DNA of 64,000 nucleotides, taken from positions 434,001 to 498,000 of the forward strand of contig JAPXFQ010002738.1 of assembly GCA_028564705.1 (NCBI GenBank), written 5' to 3'. The notes below the pieces were generated by a model. The model made no database searches and was not told where the DNA came from. It saw only the letters and a list, made by a program, of their open reading frames with translations. Position numbers and translations under genes: made by a program. The DNA comes from Apricaphanius iberus (taxonomy: Eukaryota > Chordata > Actinopteri > Cyprinodontiformes > Aphaniidae). The first letter of the stretch is position 1, and each line of letters begins with the position of its first letter. This document shows, piece by piece, positions 32,900 through 45,329 of the stretch.

Positions 32900-34095
32900 T
32901 TTAAAGGAAACTGCTAAGTCAATCACTTCATCTGGATGGCATTAATTTGGCCTCTGCTAATAATGTAAAGAACCTCGGTGTAATTTTTTGACCAAAACAT
33001 GACATTTAAATCCCATATTAAACAGGTTTCTAAGATTTCTTTATTTTACCTCCGGATTATTGCTAAAATTAGAAACATCCTGTCCAGGAGTGATGCAGAG
33101 AAACTAGTCCATGCATGTGTTACTTCAAGGCTGGACTACTGTAATTTTTATTATCAGGAATCCACAAATGTATTAAAAGCCTTCAGTTGATCCAAATGCT
33201 GCAGCAAGAGTTGATGAGTGTTAAAAAGAGAGATCACATTTCTCCTGTTTTGGTTTTTCCATTGGCTCCTGTTTGTGTTTGTTTTTTTTTTGTGTTGGTT
33301 GATTGTTCCATAAGTTCCTAACGGAGCACTTTGTTCTCAGACTACAGGTCTACTGGTAGTTCCTAGGATTTCTAAAAGTAGAAAAGGAGGCAGATCTCGT
33401 AGTTATCAGGCTCCTCTCCTGTGGAACCAGCTCCCAGTTTTAGTCCATGAGGCAGATACTCTGTTTTTAAGAGTAGGCTTAAAACCTTCCTTTTTGATAA
33501 AGCTTATAGTTAGAGTGGCTTAGGTTATCCTGAGTTATTTTTGTAGTTATGCTGCTATAGGTTTAGACTGTTGGAGGACAGACTGACCACTTTTCTTCTC
33601 TCTTCTACTTTTCTCTTCTACTACTCTCCAGATGTATTTTTTTCTTCTGTTATTGCGATTGTTAACCACATTTTTCTCTGTGTTGTTCTCTCCATAGTGA
33701 TGTTGCCCCCTGCTGGATGGGGAACATCAGTCCAGATGATGTTCAAAGTCACAGAGCAACCTCCATGCTGTCTCTTCTATGTCTTCTCAGACCCTCAGAC
33801 GGTCGTGGCAGATGGCCGCTTGTACGGAGTTTGGTTCTGCTGGAGGTTTCTTCCTGTTAAAGGGGATTTTTCCTCTCCACTGTCACTACATGCTTGCTCA
33901 GTATGAGGGATTGCTGAATGGATTGGTGTGGTTGCAGGCCTGCGTCAAAGGGGCTCAACCTCATGTCAACGGCTTCAAGCAATCTGCTGGGATTCATTAC
34001 ATAGAAAACTTAACTGATTGGATTGTTTGTATAATTGTATTGAAATGACTTTTGTTGTGAATTGGCTCTATATAAATAAAAGTGATTTGAAATGA
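32900..34095 (+). repeat. LINE 3' half (L2/Rex type) with complete tail
   Basis: The frame 32999-33190 encodes MTFKSHIKQVSKISLFYLRI and AEKLVHACVTSRLDYCNFYY, the C-terminal part of a LINE reverse transcriptase. The element then runs through a long 3' UTR-like region to the tail gaattggctctatataaata. It is 5'-truncated and has stops. Confidence 0.8.
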
Positions 34096-34099
34096 TTCT

Positions 34100-34945
34100 G
34101 TGTAAGCAAACATCTTGTTTCAACTATTATAAAAGTTCCTAAAAATTCTGTGAAATAAAGTTTTAATAGAAACTATCGCTTCACTTTATATTTAAAAGAA
34201 CTGCCCTTTCACTAATTTTGTTAAAGATGTTTTAACATGGAATATTCTATTTTCATTTTTTGTTTTAATGTACTCAAATAACTGTACTCACAAAACTTTT
34301 CACTTAACATCTGAGCAAATAAATGTGTTTAACAATTGTCCCAGCTTTTTTTGTCTCAAGTTTACACTTGATTGTTTAAACTTTAGTTTGAACTTTAAAT
34401 TTAATAGAATTTTTTATAGTATAAGCAGACACAGCCAAAGTAGTAAACAACACAACCGCTTGAAAATGGTGTTCATTTTTGAATAAAACGTTGCCCATAT
34501 TTGAGAATAAGACAAGCTATAATCCCTTTGGAGTTGCTTTGATATTTTGACAGCCCAGTCTCCCATTTGTACTTGAACGCAGCATGGAGAGCTGTTAACA
34601 CAGATTCCTCCAACGTGTGTTTCATCGAGAATAAGGAGTCGGGTCTGATTGAATGCTACTAGCAGCCATGCGGATGTCAGCTGGTTTTTTCCTTTACTTT
34701 CACATCTAAATCCAATCTTGGCAAATACTGAGCCGATACCTTAACCGGAATGGGAGCATTTTTATAAAATGCTATCGACGGAACCTCAAGCGTTAGACCT
34801 TCAAAACTTCTACAGCAAAAAATAAAATAATAAAATTACATTTAAAGATTTGTCGACAGAAATGTGTGTATAAAACGTCCAGCTTTCTTTCCTGCAGCTC
34901 CAACCACAGAAAGGATGAAAGGAATGGGAGACAGCTCATTTGTCT
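34100..34945. other. Gene-free stretch with a dispersed repeat
   Basis: No exon was seen. The block 34420-34690 is similar to 36361-36620 (shared gcagacacagcc/gcagacatagcc, acttgaa-gcagcatg and ggatgtcagctg words), so a roughly 260-bp repeat is present twice on the same strand. A short piece also occurs near 44.28 kb. Confidence 0.5.
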
Positions 34946-34948
34946 TCA

Positions 34949-34954
34949 TTTATT
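34949..34954 (-). promoter_or_regulatory. Candidate polyadenylation signal of dedd
   Basis: Minus-strand AATAAA, about 815 bp downstream of the dedd stop codon. It is the first clear signal seen, so a 3' UTR of about 0.8 kb is inferred. Confidence 0.4.
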
Positions 34955-35768
34955 TTTTTAAGTGTAGTTTCAATTAAAAAAACAAACAAAACAAACTCTG
35001 TAACATGAGTGACAGAATGAGAGGGTACAGGATGAAAATGTCCAACATTTTCTAGTTAGAAAAATAAAAGGACGTCAGTGACAGACTTACTTACACCAGG
35101 ATGAGGAGGAGATTCCTTTCACCTCAAATCAAACGATACAGAGGCTGAAAACCCACCAATGTGAAATCAGTCGTTCGCGTCAGATCCACAGAAGAACGGC
35201 TCTACATTTTGGTAGTGTTAGGAACAGTTTGGGATTCTTCGAATCTTTCGAAGCAGGACAGGCAGACGGAGACGCTGTGGACCAGATGTGCTCTTTGTCT
35301 GCAGCAACTGATGTGGAAACGATGAGAAACCGGTAAGAAACGCAGCTTCTACTGAAGGGAAACCTGATCGTAACGAGCATGAAGGTAACTCCTCTTTGAG
35401 TCGGGGTGAAAAGTGTCATCGACGACGTTAAGAAAACAGCTTGAAAAGGTCAAACATACAACAACGAGGAAGTCAGTTTAACGCACACATTATTCCCGTT
35501 CCCTACTCGAAATGTTTGCCCTCCAGGGCCGACCGACGTCGAGGTCCAGCTCCCCTCTCATGCTATACGCCTACGGGCGCCGAGCGGATATCCAATAAGA
35601 TTAACTCGTGAGGAATAAATGGGCTTGAGGTTCCTAAGGTCCTTTCAAGCGACACACATCGAAGAACAACGACCACATCTCAATGCTATTCTGTGAGCAG
35701 CAGGAAGTGGGGCGGCGGCAGCAGCAGCGGCGGCGATGGCGGCCCTGCTCCCGTGCGTCGGAGTCCGT

Positions 35769-38700
35769 CTAGGACACGGCGTCCCGGTTCCCCGTGCGTA
35801 GACCTCCTCCGCCCGCCACCAGATTCCGCAGCAGTTTGCACCGGCCGGCCAGGTAGTCCTCCTCGTCGACGTTGACCAGCAGTTTTATGGCCTCGTGGCC
35901 CACGGCTTGCTTAAGGGAATCCGTGATGAAGACGCCCTTGAGCGCCTCCAGCAGCGAGCCGTTGATGTAGTCCCGCCAGAAGGCGTCCAGGTAGGTGAGC
36001 TCGGAGAACTTGATGTCACAGATGATGGAGCCCAAGTCCCTGGACTTCAGGATGGTGTTGGCCTGGTTGAAGCGCTCAAACTGTCGCTCCACCGCCTCCT
36101 GCTTGTTGGAGAAGATGTTTCCTTGAAGGGCGGACTCGTGCTGGCAGTACTCTGCACGAACTCGAAGACGAATATCTGGGAAAAGAACCCACATCGTAAA
36201 GATTATTTCTCTCAAAATAAATGCATGTGACTTTTTTCAAGTTTAATCAGCAATAAACTAACAAAAAAAATTTTATTGTATTCCTTCCTTTGATTTCCAA
36301 AAATGAATTAGATTTTATTGTGTTCCATAAACTAAAACAGTACAGAAGAGAATGGAGGTATAGTACAAGCAGACATAGCCAGAGTAGAACACAATATAAT
36401 CACTTGAAAACCGTGTTAATGTTCAGAAATGTTTAAATGATACTCGACTTATATTTGAGAATTAAACATGATCAATCAGGAAATGTTTGATATTTCAAAA
36501 CCCTAATCTCGCAGCTGTACTTGAATGCAGCATGGGTAGTTGTTGGGAAAATCCCTTCTCATCAACAGGGATTCCTGATTGGATGCTACTGGTAGCCATG
36601 GTGATGTCAGCTGTTTTTTCCCTCCAGTATCTGTGCTGTTTCCATTCAGTTTGAGATTGTTTCATGCGAGCCATTCAGAGCAGAGCGTGTACTATATAGC
36701 AATTTTTCTCTTAATTTATTTCATGAATAGTTAATAAAAACGTACAACATGGATATACAGGTTTAAATGATAGATGACACTAACACCACCCAGACTCATC
36801 ATGTACTGATCTCCTTCCATCTAGAGGAGTTACGGATATCAGTGATCTTTTAGGAGAGAGGCTCAGCTCTACACTCTGCCTTTCAATTAAACATAATATT
36901 TCATAGGCATCATTTTGCAGCTATATCGGCTGTCACTCGTTTTCTTAACTTTACAGCACGTTTTGGCAGAAGCATTTTTTCTCTCTCTCCTCATGCACCG
37001 TCTCGTTTTTATTTGATTCACTGTCTGCGTGTCTCCTATGTAAAAGAGGGGTGTTATGTCGATATGTGTCGATAAATATGTTTTCCTGCTCCACCCACAC
37101 TCAAGGCGGCTGCTGCTGCTCGTAAATGTTAAACAGATGGATAACTTTAGGTTTAGGCTCTGGTTCCCGAATAGTAGGATTAGTAGAATAGTCAAGGTAT
37201 GGTGGTCGATGCTGTTTGGACTGACAGAGATTAGACAACAGTTGCTTGTGAAGTTTACTAGCTCCCGTTCCGATCAATGGGCTCCAACACTACACATTTA
37301 TTTTATTAGCTGCTCAAGAACCACAGCATCGAATACGGAGAGAGTCAATAAGGAAAAGCAGCATCGAGCTCTGATAAACTCCAGACATAGACGCTGTTGC
37401 ACACCACTGATGTGTTGCTAGCGAACGCAACGGCTTTTAAGACAGGGTGAGACGCTTTTTTTGCTGTTAAAGCTTCGCGGCGAGAGGGGAGTGCAGACAC
37501 GCAGGGAGACCAGCTTTGGGTTATCTGATAATCTTGTTAATATCCCTGGTCTGAAATGTGTTGGTTGTCATCGTCCTCTCTGTTTTTTCCCCCATGTATA
37601 GCAAAACAGGAATGCAAGCTGCATCGTTACGTAATTTATTGCCGAAAAACCCTATCGTGGCTTAAAAGAAAGAGGTTCATTTAACGCGATAAGACGTTTT
37701 CTATCGTCCTGACGATATATTTCGTCATATCGTACAGCCCTAGTACTAATCCATCAATTGTGTGACGACTCCCACTCTCTTGGTACATTCGGGTTGCAGT
37801 TCCACTCTGGTTCCATTAGAGGGCGCTCTCAGGACGAGTGCAGAATGAAAGGAGGTCTATGGAGCAATATCCTTCAAAATCCACTTTTCTCAGGATATAA
37901 TTTTTTGTCTAGTGATTTGAAAAAAAAAATGGAAATTAGATGCAAAGAAATTACACACTGCTGGTTGTTAGATTTTTTTAGAGTTACTTATTTACTTTAA
38001 AAAGTACTTTAAACTGTCAGTTACGTGATGCACATCGTACAACCAGAGATACTGCTTTACGGCTCTCCTTAATTTTTTCGTTTAAACTTCACGCTACATA
38101 CATAACCATAGTCAGATAACAGAGCTCGCAACCAAAAAAAGTTGTTGAAAAACAAAACTTGTGTGAAAAAGTCCGCCTTAACATTCTGGTATCGCTTCGG
38201 ATGCCACGATGCCGTCAAGCGGTACATCTGGTCATAATCAGTCCTTCACTGACCAATCAGCGGTCATGAGCAAAATGCTAGCGAGTTATGGGCAACAGCA
38301 ACTCAACCTGTAAGAAAACCAAAGGACATACGTACTCAATCAACTTTTCTTCTATAACCCATGTTGGACTTGAAAAACGTACAATCAAATATTAGATTTC
38401 TCAGCGGCAATCGGGTGAAAGAGACAAATTTATCCGTCTAGCTCCATAGACTCCCATTCTTTTTGCACTCATGGTGATCGCCCCCAGTGGAACTCTGGTG
38501 GAACTGAAACCAAATTTCGTTACAATGAGATCTGTGGACTGTTGACGTCGCCTGCTCTAATAAAACTCCTGCTTTTACATCCATCTGATGCTAAACAGTT
38601 TAGGTTGAATTTATGCTGAGGTTCAATTAAAAAATGTCAAAACCTGTTAAAATCAAATAAATTTTCTCTGTGATGATTTGTAAAAATCCTGAACTGAACT

Positions 38701-40917
38701 GGTGCGTTTGATTTGCTCTGCACATATTACTACCATGCTTCCTTCTCACTAATAGAAATACTCTAACAGCTTACTGGGGCAACAGCAGCCACCTCTGAAC
38801 CGTTTTCCTTTTAATTCTTACCACAGGTTTGCTTTTCTTTGCAGTCGGCGGTAGAGTTACTCCTCTTCCGTTTGCGGTGCGGAGCCGGAGCGCTCGGCTT
38901 GGTGGTTCGTGGAGAGCCCGCATGCGATCCTGATGGGGAGCAACATATGAACGGGTGTGGACCTGTGAGGTGGAATCAGGTCGGAAGCTCTCAGAAAATG
39001 GACTTATAAAAAGATTCATGAGAACTTAGACGAAAAATACAAACCACAGAAAAATTAAACAGCAACATAGTTAAGGTATTTATTTGATAACGCTATGTTC
39101 AAACGATGTGTTAGGGTAAAACTGTAGTCTCATTAGAATAAGACATTGAATTTATTATACTGAACACATTTGCCAGGCAAAGTTTCATCTGCAAAATTTC
39201 ACCTCTGAAATGTTGTCAGTAAAACGTTGCGTTCAGATATTTTCCTACAGACTCAACTTCAAATGCCATCTGAAAAATGTTGCTAGTTGCCTACAAATAG
39301 TTTTCAAGTTTTTGCCTTTAACATTTTTCCCTTCATTTCATCTGCAAAATTTACCATGTGAAAAACTTATTTGTAAAAAAGAAAAAAAAATCCCCTTCAA
39401 TAACATTTTCATCTGAAAAGAGTCACCTTGAAATGTTGAAATGTAGAAAATTTGCCTTCAAATGTTTTTTGTTCTAAACTTTCATCAGAAAAGCTTCACC
39501 TTCAAAAAAAATTTTGAAAAAGTTTGCCTGTAAAAATTTGTCTTAAAAAGTTTTCCCCAAAAAATTTATCTTCTATAGGAGATCTGGAGGCTTTTATTTT
39601 TTAGACGTTTAAGTCTTATTTTGAAAGTCCAGCATGGCTGTCACTTAGGGCTGGAGTACTTCGGTGTAACAAATAGTTTCAGTAGTATGAGACAATAAAC
39701 TGCCATGATCTTCTATTGGAAACCTGGAGGCTTTTATTTTGTAGAGCTAGTTTGAGTCTTATTTTGAAAGTGCAGCACTGATGTTAGAGGGTGCTTGACT
39801 GTCAATGATGTTAATATTCTCTTTATGGTTAAAAAAAAAAAATCTGCAAAGTTTTGCCAGCCAGAATTCATGTTAAAAAAAGCTCTAAGAATTGTTTCAT
39901 GTGCAAAGATTCACATTGCAATTTTTGCCTGCAAAAAAAGTGGCAAGGTTGCAAAAAATTTCCCTCACAAAGACTCCCCAGCAGAAGTTTACCTGTAAAA
40001 ATGCCACCTTTCAATTTCAAAATTCACCTACAAATGGGCAAAATTTCAATTTAAAATACAAAAATGTAAATAAAAAAAACATCCAATTCTAAGGTATATA
40101 TTTCTTCCATATCATGAGGATTTTGGAGCCTTTGTTCCAGAGGACTGTTCTGTTAACGGGTTTATCCACAGCCTCACCTGTTCTTCTGTGGGCTACAATG
40201 TCCTTACACTGCTCCGCTCCTCTTGCTGAAATGTATCGCACTGATGTTTCCTCCAGGTACTTGTCAACAGGATCTGGGCACACTGGAAACAACTCGGTTA
40301 GCAGCTGATTTCTAAAGCGAATTTTCACTAGATCAGATCCTAAAAGCCCGTCTGGATGCAGTATTTACCGGGTATCTCAACGCTCTGCCTGCCTCCATAA
40401 GATGTTTACCCAGTCGGACCCACTCTAACCTGGACGGTGTTTTTGAGGCGCTGAATCTCATTGAGATGCAACCATACCAATACTCGGACCTGAGTACTTT
40501 TCAATACCGAGTACCAATCCCAATACTTCTAACAACAACAGAAATGCAATTGGAAGACATGTGATGGTAAAAATACATTAAAAAACTTAAATACTGTCAA
40601 AAATGACCATTAAAGTAAAATTTCATGTGAAAAATAAATATTTTCTGTGAAATTATTTCAGATTTTCCACCTTTTAAGTATCAGTTTTTGGTATGGAGTA
40701 CGAGTACATCAGAACTAGAGGCCGGGCCGACATACTAAATTTTTTTCTATATCGGCCGAAATAAAAATGACAAAGCCGATATAAAAAAAAAAAAGATTAG
40801 GCTGCTGTGTCGCTAGGTGAAGCCACTAATTGACTTAACGAAGGATCCCCACCGTGATCCAGCCCACCCAAATTTTACTCTTGTGCTTGGCGTTTAATCT
40901 TTGACTGCCTTATGTTA

Positions 40918-40956
<39 letters not shown>

Positions 40957-42444
40957 TATTTCATTATTTACCACCATGTGGTAGTGTGCTTTACTTTGTG
41001 AGGATTTTTCTTTGATACTTGATTGGGATGTGTATAGGCAAGAATCAGGCGATACGATATGTATCACGATACAGAGGAAACAATACGATATATCACGATA
41101 TGATGAGTAATACTAGGCTGTACACAGAGATTTTCAAAACTGAATTTAACAATAAGAAACCTGTAACAGCATCCTTAAAGTGACAGTGTAGTTTTAGCAG
41201 TACATCTCTGAAAATAGCCATTAAAATATTATGTAATAATAATTACGTAGAGCACATTAATTGCAAAATATTGGCGATATTGTAAAAAATGATTTTAAAA
41301 ATCAGTTTTAAAATACATAGGGGCGGGTCCTCTTTTCAGGGGAAAGCCGTATTAGATGACGCCTTTACTTCTACAAGAGCCCCGACGGACAAAGCGTCAA
41401 GCGACGCTCATAAAGCAACAAGTTCGACGCATATGCACAGAAGATACATTTTTAAGCTGAAGCTAGCAAAGCTCGTAGTCTGGCCTTTCTCTGCTGGATT
41501 TTTTAAACACTCGCGGATCGTGGTTGGCTAGGCAGCGTAGACGTCGGGCAACGTCAGTGCAGTGAGTCGCTCTGATTGGTTGCCGTGCTGCGTCAAGAGC
41601 TTTAAGACCGACAAAAGTTAAACTAGCTGAGCTTCTGCGTTGCTGGCGTTATGAGCTTTGAAGCTTGAAACGCAGGGAAAGCTTGATAAGCTGACGGAGC
41701 CAAACGCTCACAAAGCGCCTCAGAAACTGCGACCCCCCTCCAACGGCCTCCACCGTAGACTTAACATGTCATCTAGACGCTGCTGACGCTGATAAAGCCT
41801 GCGGTCTGAACGCACCATTAGGCTCCACAAGTTTTTCGCTGAGACACCTGTGTGATTTGTTGAAAATCATTTAATCAGTACCAGCTTATAGTTGTATTTT
41901 TACAAGAGACACCGTCATGAACATTTTAGAGACATGTAACTTAGGGGTACTAATTTTCATTTTGAAAGAAGAACTTTATATTCATAATGTGTTATATTTT
42001 AAGTTACTGAGTCCGACTGAGAAATATAGATGGGGTTTTTTGTCTTCACCGGATGTGTTCTACATGTTATTTGTGGTAAACTGCAACTTTCCGGGGAAAT
42101 GCATCTATTTTTCAACCATTTATTTATTATGAAGAAGCACTTTATTTTTCCTCCAGCTTATTTTATAGCTAGCTACTAATGAGCAGCAATTGAGAACCAG
42201 ACAATGTTTTTGATAAAAGGCACATCTCTGAGTATTTAACTTAATAAAATGTGAAAAAGAGACTTTTATCTCCCTTTGTCATTCTGTATAGCAAAGCAGA
42301 TGAGAGTGGATCATTATCAGAAACCCGATTAGAAATCATTATGAATAAAAATCGAATCTTTTTGAATCGAAAATCCTTTTGAATCGAATCGTGAGAATCG
42401 GATTGAATCGTGAGATGGTAAAAGATTCCCACCCGCCTTAAAAG

Positions 42445-42476
<32 letters not shown>

Positions 42477-43922
42477 ACTCTTCCAGCATCTTTAAAAAAT
42501 TGGTGAATATAAATAAAATTTCTGCGCCGATTGTCGTATCTCTGTCGAACTACAAAAATGGCTGGACGGGGGCGAAAGATTGGTTCTGCGAGCGTTTTGG
42601 GGGGGGATGCAGTGCCTCATTTACACCAAACAAGTTACAGTCAAACTCCTCAGAACGGGGGTAGAAAACGTTGGCCTTTAAAGCCACAACAATTACGAAT
42701 TCATGGCTAAAAACTGCAGTTTTGCTGAATTTACACAATTGAATGATGTAGATGCAATAAGGAGGAATTTAAAAGCATGGCACATCCACTTTAAAGCTCA
42801 GTGGTTTTGTTGTTTGAAACTTGGCAGTAAGGTTGTCAAAATAATCGGTACCTAGATATTAATCGATGATAAAACTGGTATTTGAATTCGATATCTCACA
42901 CATACGCAGCTTCCTTTGTTTTTGTTTCTAAAAGTACAAGATTGACCGACAATGTTACTTTTTCTGTTTTTAGTTGATATATTTTCATATTAAGTGCTGT
43001 GCTTCATCGTATTTTAAGACCTCATCATTTACAGTTTTAAATTGTCTTATCATTCACTAGGATGCACTTTTAAAATCACTGTTAAAACTTACAAAGTTTG
43101 TTCATTCAGTACGTTGGTGTTTTTAAATCACTACAGTATTGAAATAGAAATGGAGTTCTTTTTTAGTATCGAATCGAGTCTGAAATGCAAATATTGTGAC
43201 AGCACTAGTTTGCAGACCAAGTTGCTTCCTTCAATGAGACCAACCAAAGAGAAAAACCTGGATCTGAGCAGCAGCTCGGTGCTGGACTGGCTCGGCTCGA
43301 CCTTCGTCTCTGAGGATGGAAAAACGATCTACTCCCAGAGTTCCTGTGAACGTTGCAGGAAAAGCCTTCACTCACCAGTCTGCCGTTTCCTGAGGGTGAC
43401 GTAAGGCAGCAGGTCGTGGCGGGTGATTATCCGTAGAAGCTGGAGGACGTGTCGGAAGTTCGTCTCGTCGCACCGGCCCTGACGCTCCAGCGCGAGCAGG
43501 AAATCCCTTCCGCTCCTGATGCCGCCGCGCTCGTACTCGTCGATGACGTCGACGAACAGGAAGGACAGCACCCGGACGTCCCTGTGCGTCAGCTGGGCTC
43601 CAACGATGTCGAACATGCGATGGAGGGAGTAAAGGCCGTGGGAGTTGTCCGCCGCCTCCTCGGGCCAGGGCTCGAAGCCCCAGTCTTCTCTGGACGAGCC
43701 GCAGTCTGTGTCGGAGCCGGCGGAGGCGTTTCTGTTGGCTGCCTCCTCGCCGCCGCGGCAGCCCCGCCTGCTCGCCAGCGCCCTGGGCTCCACGGTCCCG
43801 CCACTAGCCCTCCGCGAGCCTGAGTCCACCCGCGAAGGCTGCAGCTGGGACTGAGCGGAGGAATTTGGAGCCAGATGAGCGGGAATACCGGCGTTTGGGA
43901 TTGGCTGCTGTTGAGACGTCAT
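35769..43922 (-). CDS. dedd: Death effector domain-containing protein DEDD
   Basis: Four coding exons on the minus strand join in phase 1 throughout: 43922-43376, 40282-40208, 38962-38822 and 36175-35769, giving 389 codons. The death effector domain covers about residues 95-177 (GLYSLHRMFDIVG, then FLLALERQGRCDE and RHDLLPYVTL). A basic stretch in exon 3 (HRKRKRSN) is a likely nuclear signal. The last exon holds the highly conserved C-terminal region (DIRLRVRAEYCQHE, LTYLDAFWRDYINGSLLEAL). An in-frame TAA 24 bp before ATG 43922 fixes the start. Known DEDD proteins bind death-domain partners and act in the nucleus and nucleolus. Compared with mammalian DEDD (about 318 residues) this protein has an extra N-terminal Gln/Ser/Gly-rich segment of about 70 residues and a different C-terminal tail. 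Introns are packed with repeats. Confidence 0.93.
36361..36620 (+). repeat. Second copy of the 34.4-34.7 kb repeat
   Basis: It shares order and wording with 34420-34690, as described there, and lies in the last dedd intron. The family was not identified. Confidence 0.45.
36700..37742. mobile_element. hAT-like element with one recognisable end
   Basis: The right end reads cgtcatatcgtacagcccta (to 37742), a common fish hAT terminus, preceded by cgataagacg- and ctatcgtc-type subterminal words. The left end could not be placed. No transposase domain was seen. Confidence 0.4.
37790..38520. mobile_element. MITE-like element with imperfect inverted ends
   Basis: The left part (37.79-37.86 kb: gttgcagttccactctggtt, gagtgcagaatg, ggtctatgg) is mirrored by the right part (38.45-38.52 kb). 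It sits in the last dedd intron, contains no gene, and its exact ends and target duplication are unclear. Confidence 0.5.
39180..40080 (+). repeat. Degenerate short tandem repeat
   Basis: Words such as catctgcaaaatttcacc, cctgtaaaaa and cttcaaa recur every 20-30 bp. They are interrupted at 39.58-39.83 kb by two copies of an unrelated ggcttttattttgtaga-type phrase. It lies in the dedd intron between exons 2 and 3. Confidence 0.5.
40440..40720 (-). mobile_element. Degraded copy of the 3.97-kb hAT-like family
   Basis: It contains gagtacttttcaataccgag and gaaattatttcagattttcc words like those in the better copies at 3.97-4.34 and 52.56-52.87 kb. The ends are degraded. Confidence 0.4.
40921..40950. 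repeat. AT dinucleotide microsatellite
   Basis: Fifteen uninterrupted AT units. Smaller TA tracts also occur at 42.45-42.47 kb and 54.99-55.01 kb. Confidence 0.9.
41040..42440. other. Intronic repeat mosaic
   Basis: The left side carries cacgatac/gatacgatat words and the right side gaatcgaatcgtgagaatcg words. Both resemble subterminal repeats of hAT-like non-autonomous elements. No boundaries or target duplications could be fixed, and no exon was found. Confidence 0.3.
42828..43207. mobile_element. hAT-like short element
   Basis: The left end (aaggttgtcaaaataatcgg) and right end (complement of atattgtgacagcac) are partly inverted, with gatatc/gaatcga subterminal words between. It lies just downstream of the first dedd coding exon, in the first coding intron. 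Confidence 0.4.
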
Positions 43923-44952
43923 CTCCAAATCGGGAGGGAGAAGTTAGGATCCCAACGACTTCCACAGTCTTCCTCTGTTCCCACAGACGAGCTGCTTAGA
44001 AAGAGAAGGATACATTACTTTTTATCAGGTTTAGCAACAATATGAGTTAAGACTGTAACTGGACGCAAAAACCTCACTTTGGTACGTTTCTGCTTCACAT
44101 TAATCAAGTAAAAATAAATATAAATTTTACTTTGATCAGAATTAAACAAAGAAACTTTTTACTTAATTTCTTCAGATTCCTGAATTTAATTTTATGTTTT
44201 TTTTTATGTTTTACAACATAAAAAAGTTGAAAGTATAAAACTGACTAAAGATTTTTTTTAATTATAAATGAAATAGTACAAGTGGACATAGCCAGAGCAG
44301 AAAACAATAGAATCACTTGTGAACAGTTACACAAGTGAACAGGTCTAGCTAAATGGACGATGCGGAAAGGCTATAAAGTCCACGGCAGCGTGTTTGTTAA
44401 ACCAGTCTGTCGGAGCCGTCGTAGACGAGAAGCAGAGCGTCATTTTGGTAATTCAGTCCTCCCTTCAAGCGTTCGATTAGTGAAAACAAACGGATTTGTA
44501 AGAGTGTATTTTCGTTTGTTTATAAGGGAGAATTTTTTGCTGTTTATTTGTGTAGCCACCACTGCACTGTGAACGTGTCATGAACTGAAATGAAGAGATT
44601 TACAACCACAGAAAGCCCGTTGATGCCATACTATGCCGGCTTGTATTGCTTTTTTTTTATTTTTAGCTGTGCAAATCAGTTTTTATTGCTACTTTATATG
44701 TTGTATAATGATGATAATAATTTAGGGATAATAGTAGTAAAGTAATATTATATTTGAGCAAATGTCTGAGAAAATAATATAGCCTGTTTATTATTCAATT
44801 CAAAAGATACTATATTGATCCGGTCACTGAAGTGCTTTCAGCCGCCAGAGCAGCGCTCCCAGTCACATAATAGTAGTAGTTGTAATAATAATAAAAAGTA
44901 TTAGTAATCTTCTCCTGTTCATGGTTTCTTCCTGCCCAGAGGTGTGAGAAAG

Positions 44953-45054
44953 ATGCCACCAAAAAGAAAATCCAATCAGCAGACTCTGGAAGGCTTCTTA
45001 AAGAAGAAAAGTGGTCAGTTTAAGGGGTTCAGAGTAGTTTTAAGATTCTGTATT
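44953..45054 (+). other. Candidate short open frame with PIP-box-like motif
   Basis: After a plausible acceptor (ttcctgcccag) an ATG opens MPPKRKSNQQTLEGFLKKKS. QQTLEGFL resembles the PCNA-binding PIP box, and the basic start resembles a nuclear signal. An acidic frame (LDTDSDPEWEDSDNSEVD, then stop) follows at 45148-45204, and AATAAA lies near 45.31 kb. No splice joining in phase was found, so this may be a remnant of a transposon or retrocopied gene rather than an exon pair. Confidence 0.3.
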
Positions 45055-45329
45055 CATCCTAAAAGGGACATTCATTGTTTAAATCAATTTATTCTATTTT
45101 AATGTACACCTACAAGTGTTATATTGTTGCTGCTGCAATATTTTGAGTTGGACACGGACTCTGATCCTGAATGGGAAGATAGTGACAACAGTGAAGTTGA
45201 TTAAATAGCAGAAACCATTAAGGTTATCATTTGTGTTGGAAACGTCTTTTACTTTAAAGAGTATTTTTATTTTATTTGTATACATATTCTGTTGTTTATG
45301 ACAAAGTTAATAAATGCACATGAATATCG

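Noticed and set aside
35693..36230. Plus-strand frames opposite the last dedd exon
   Set aside because: The minus strand matches DEDD precisely, with correct splice phase, so these are antisense by-products.
43449..43854. Plus-strand frames opposite the first dedd coding exon
   Set aside because: They are antisense shadows of a GC-rich, strongly conserved exon and show no domain.
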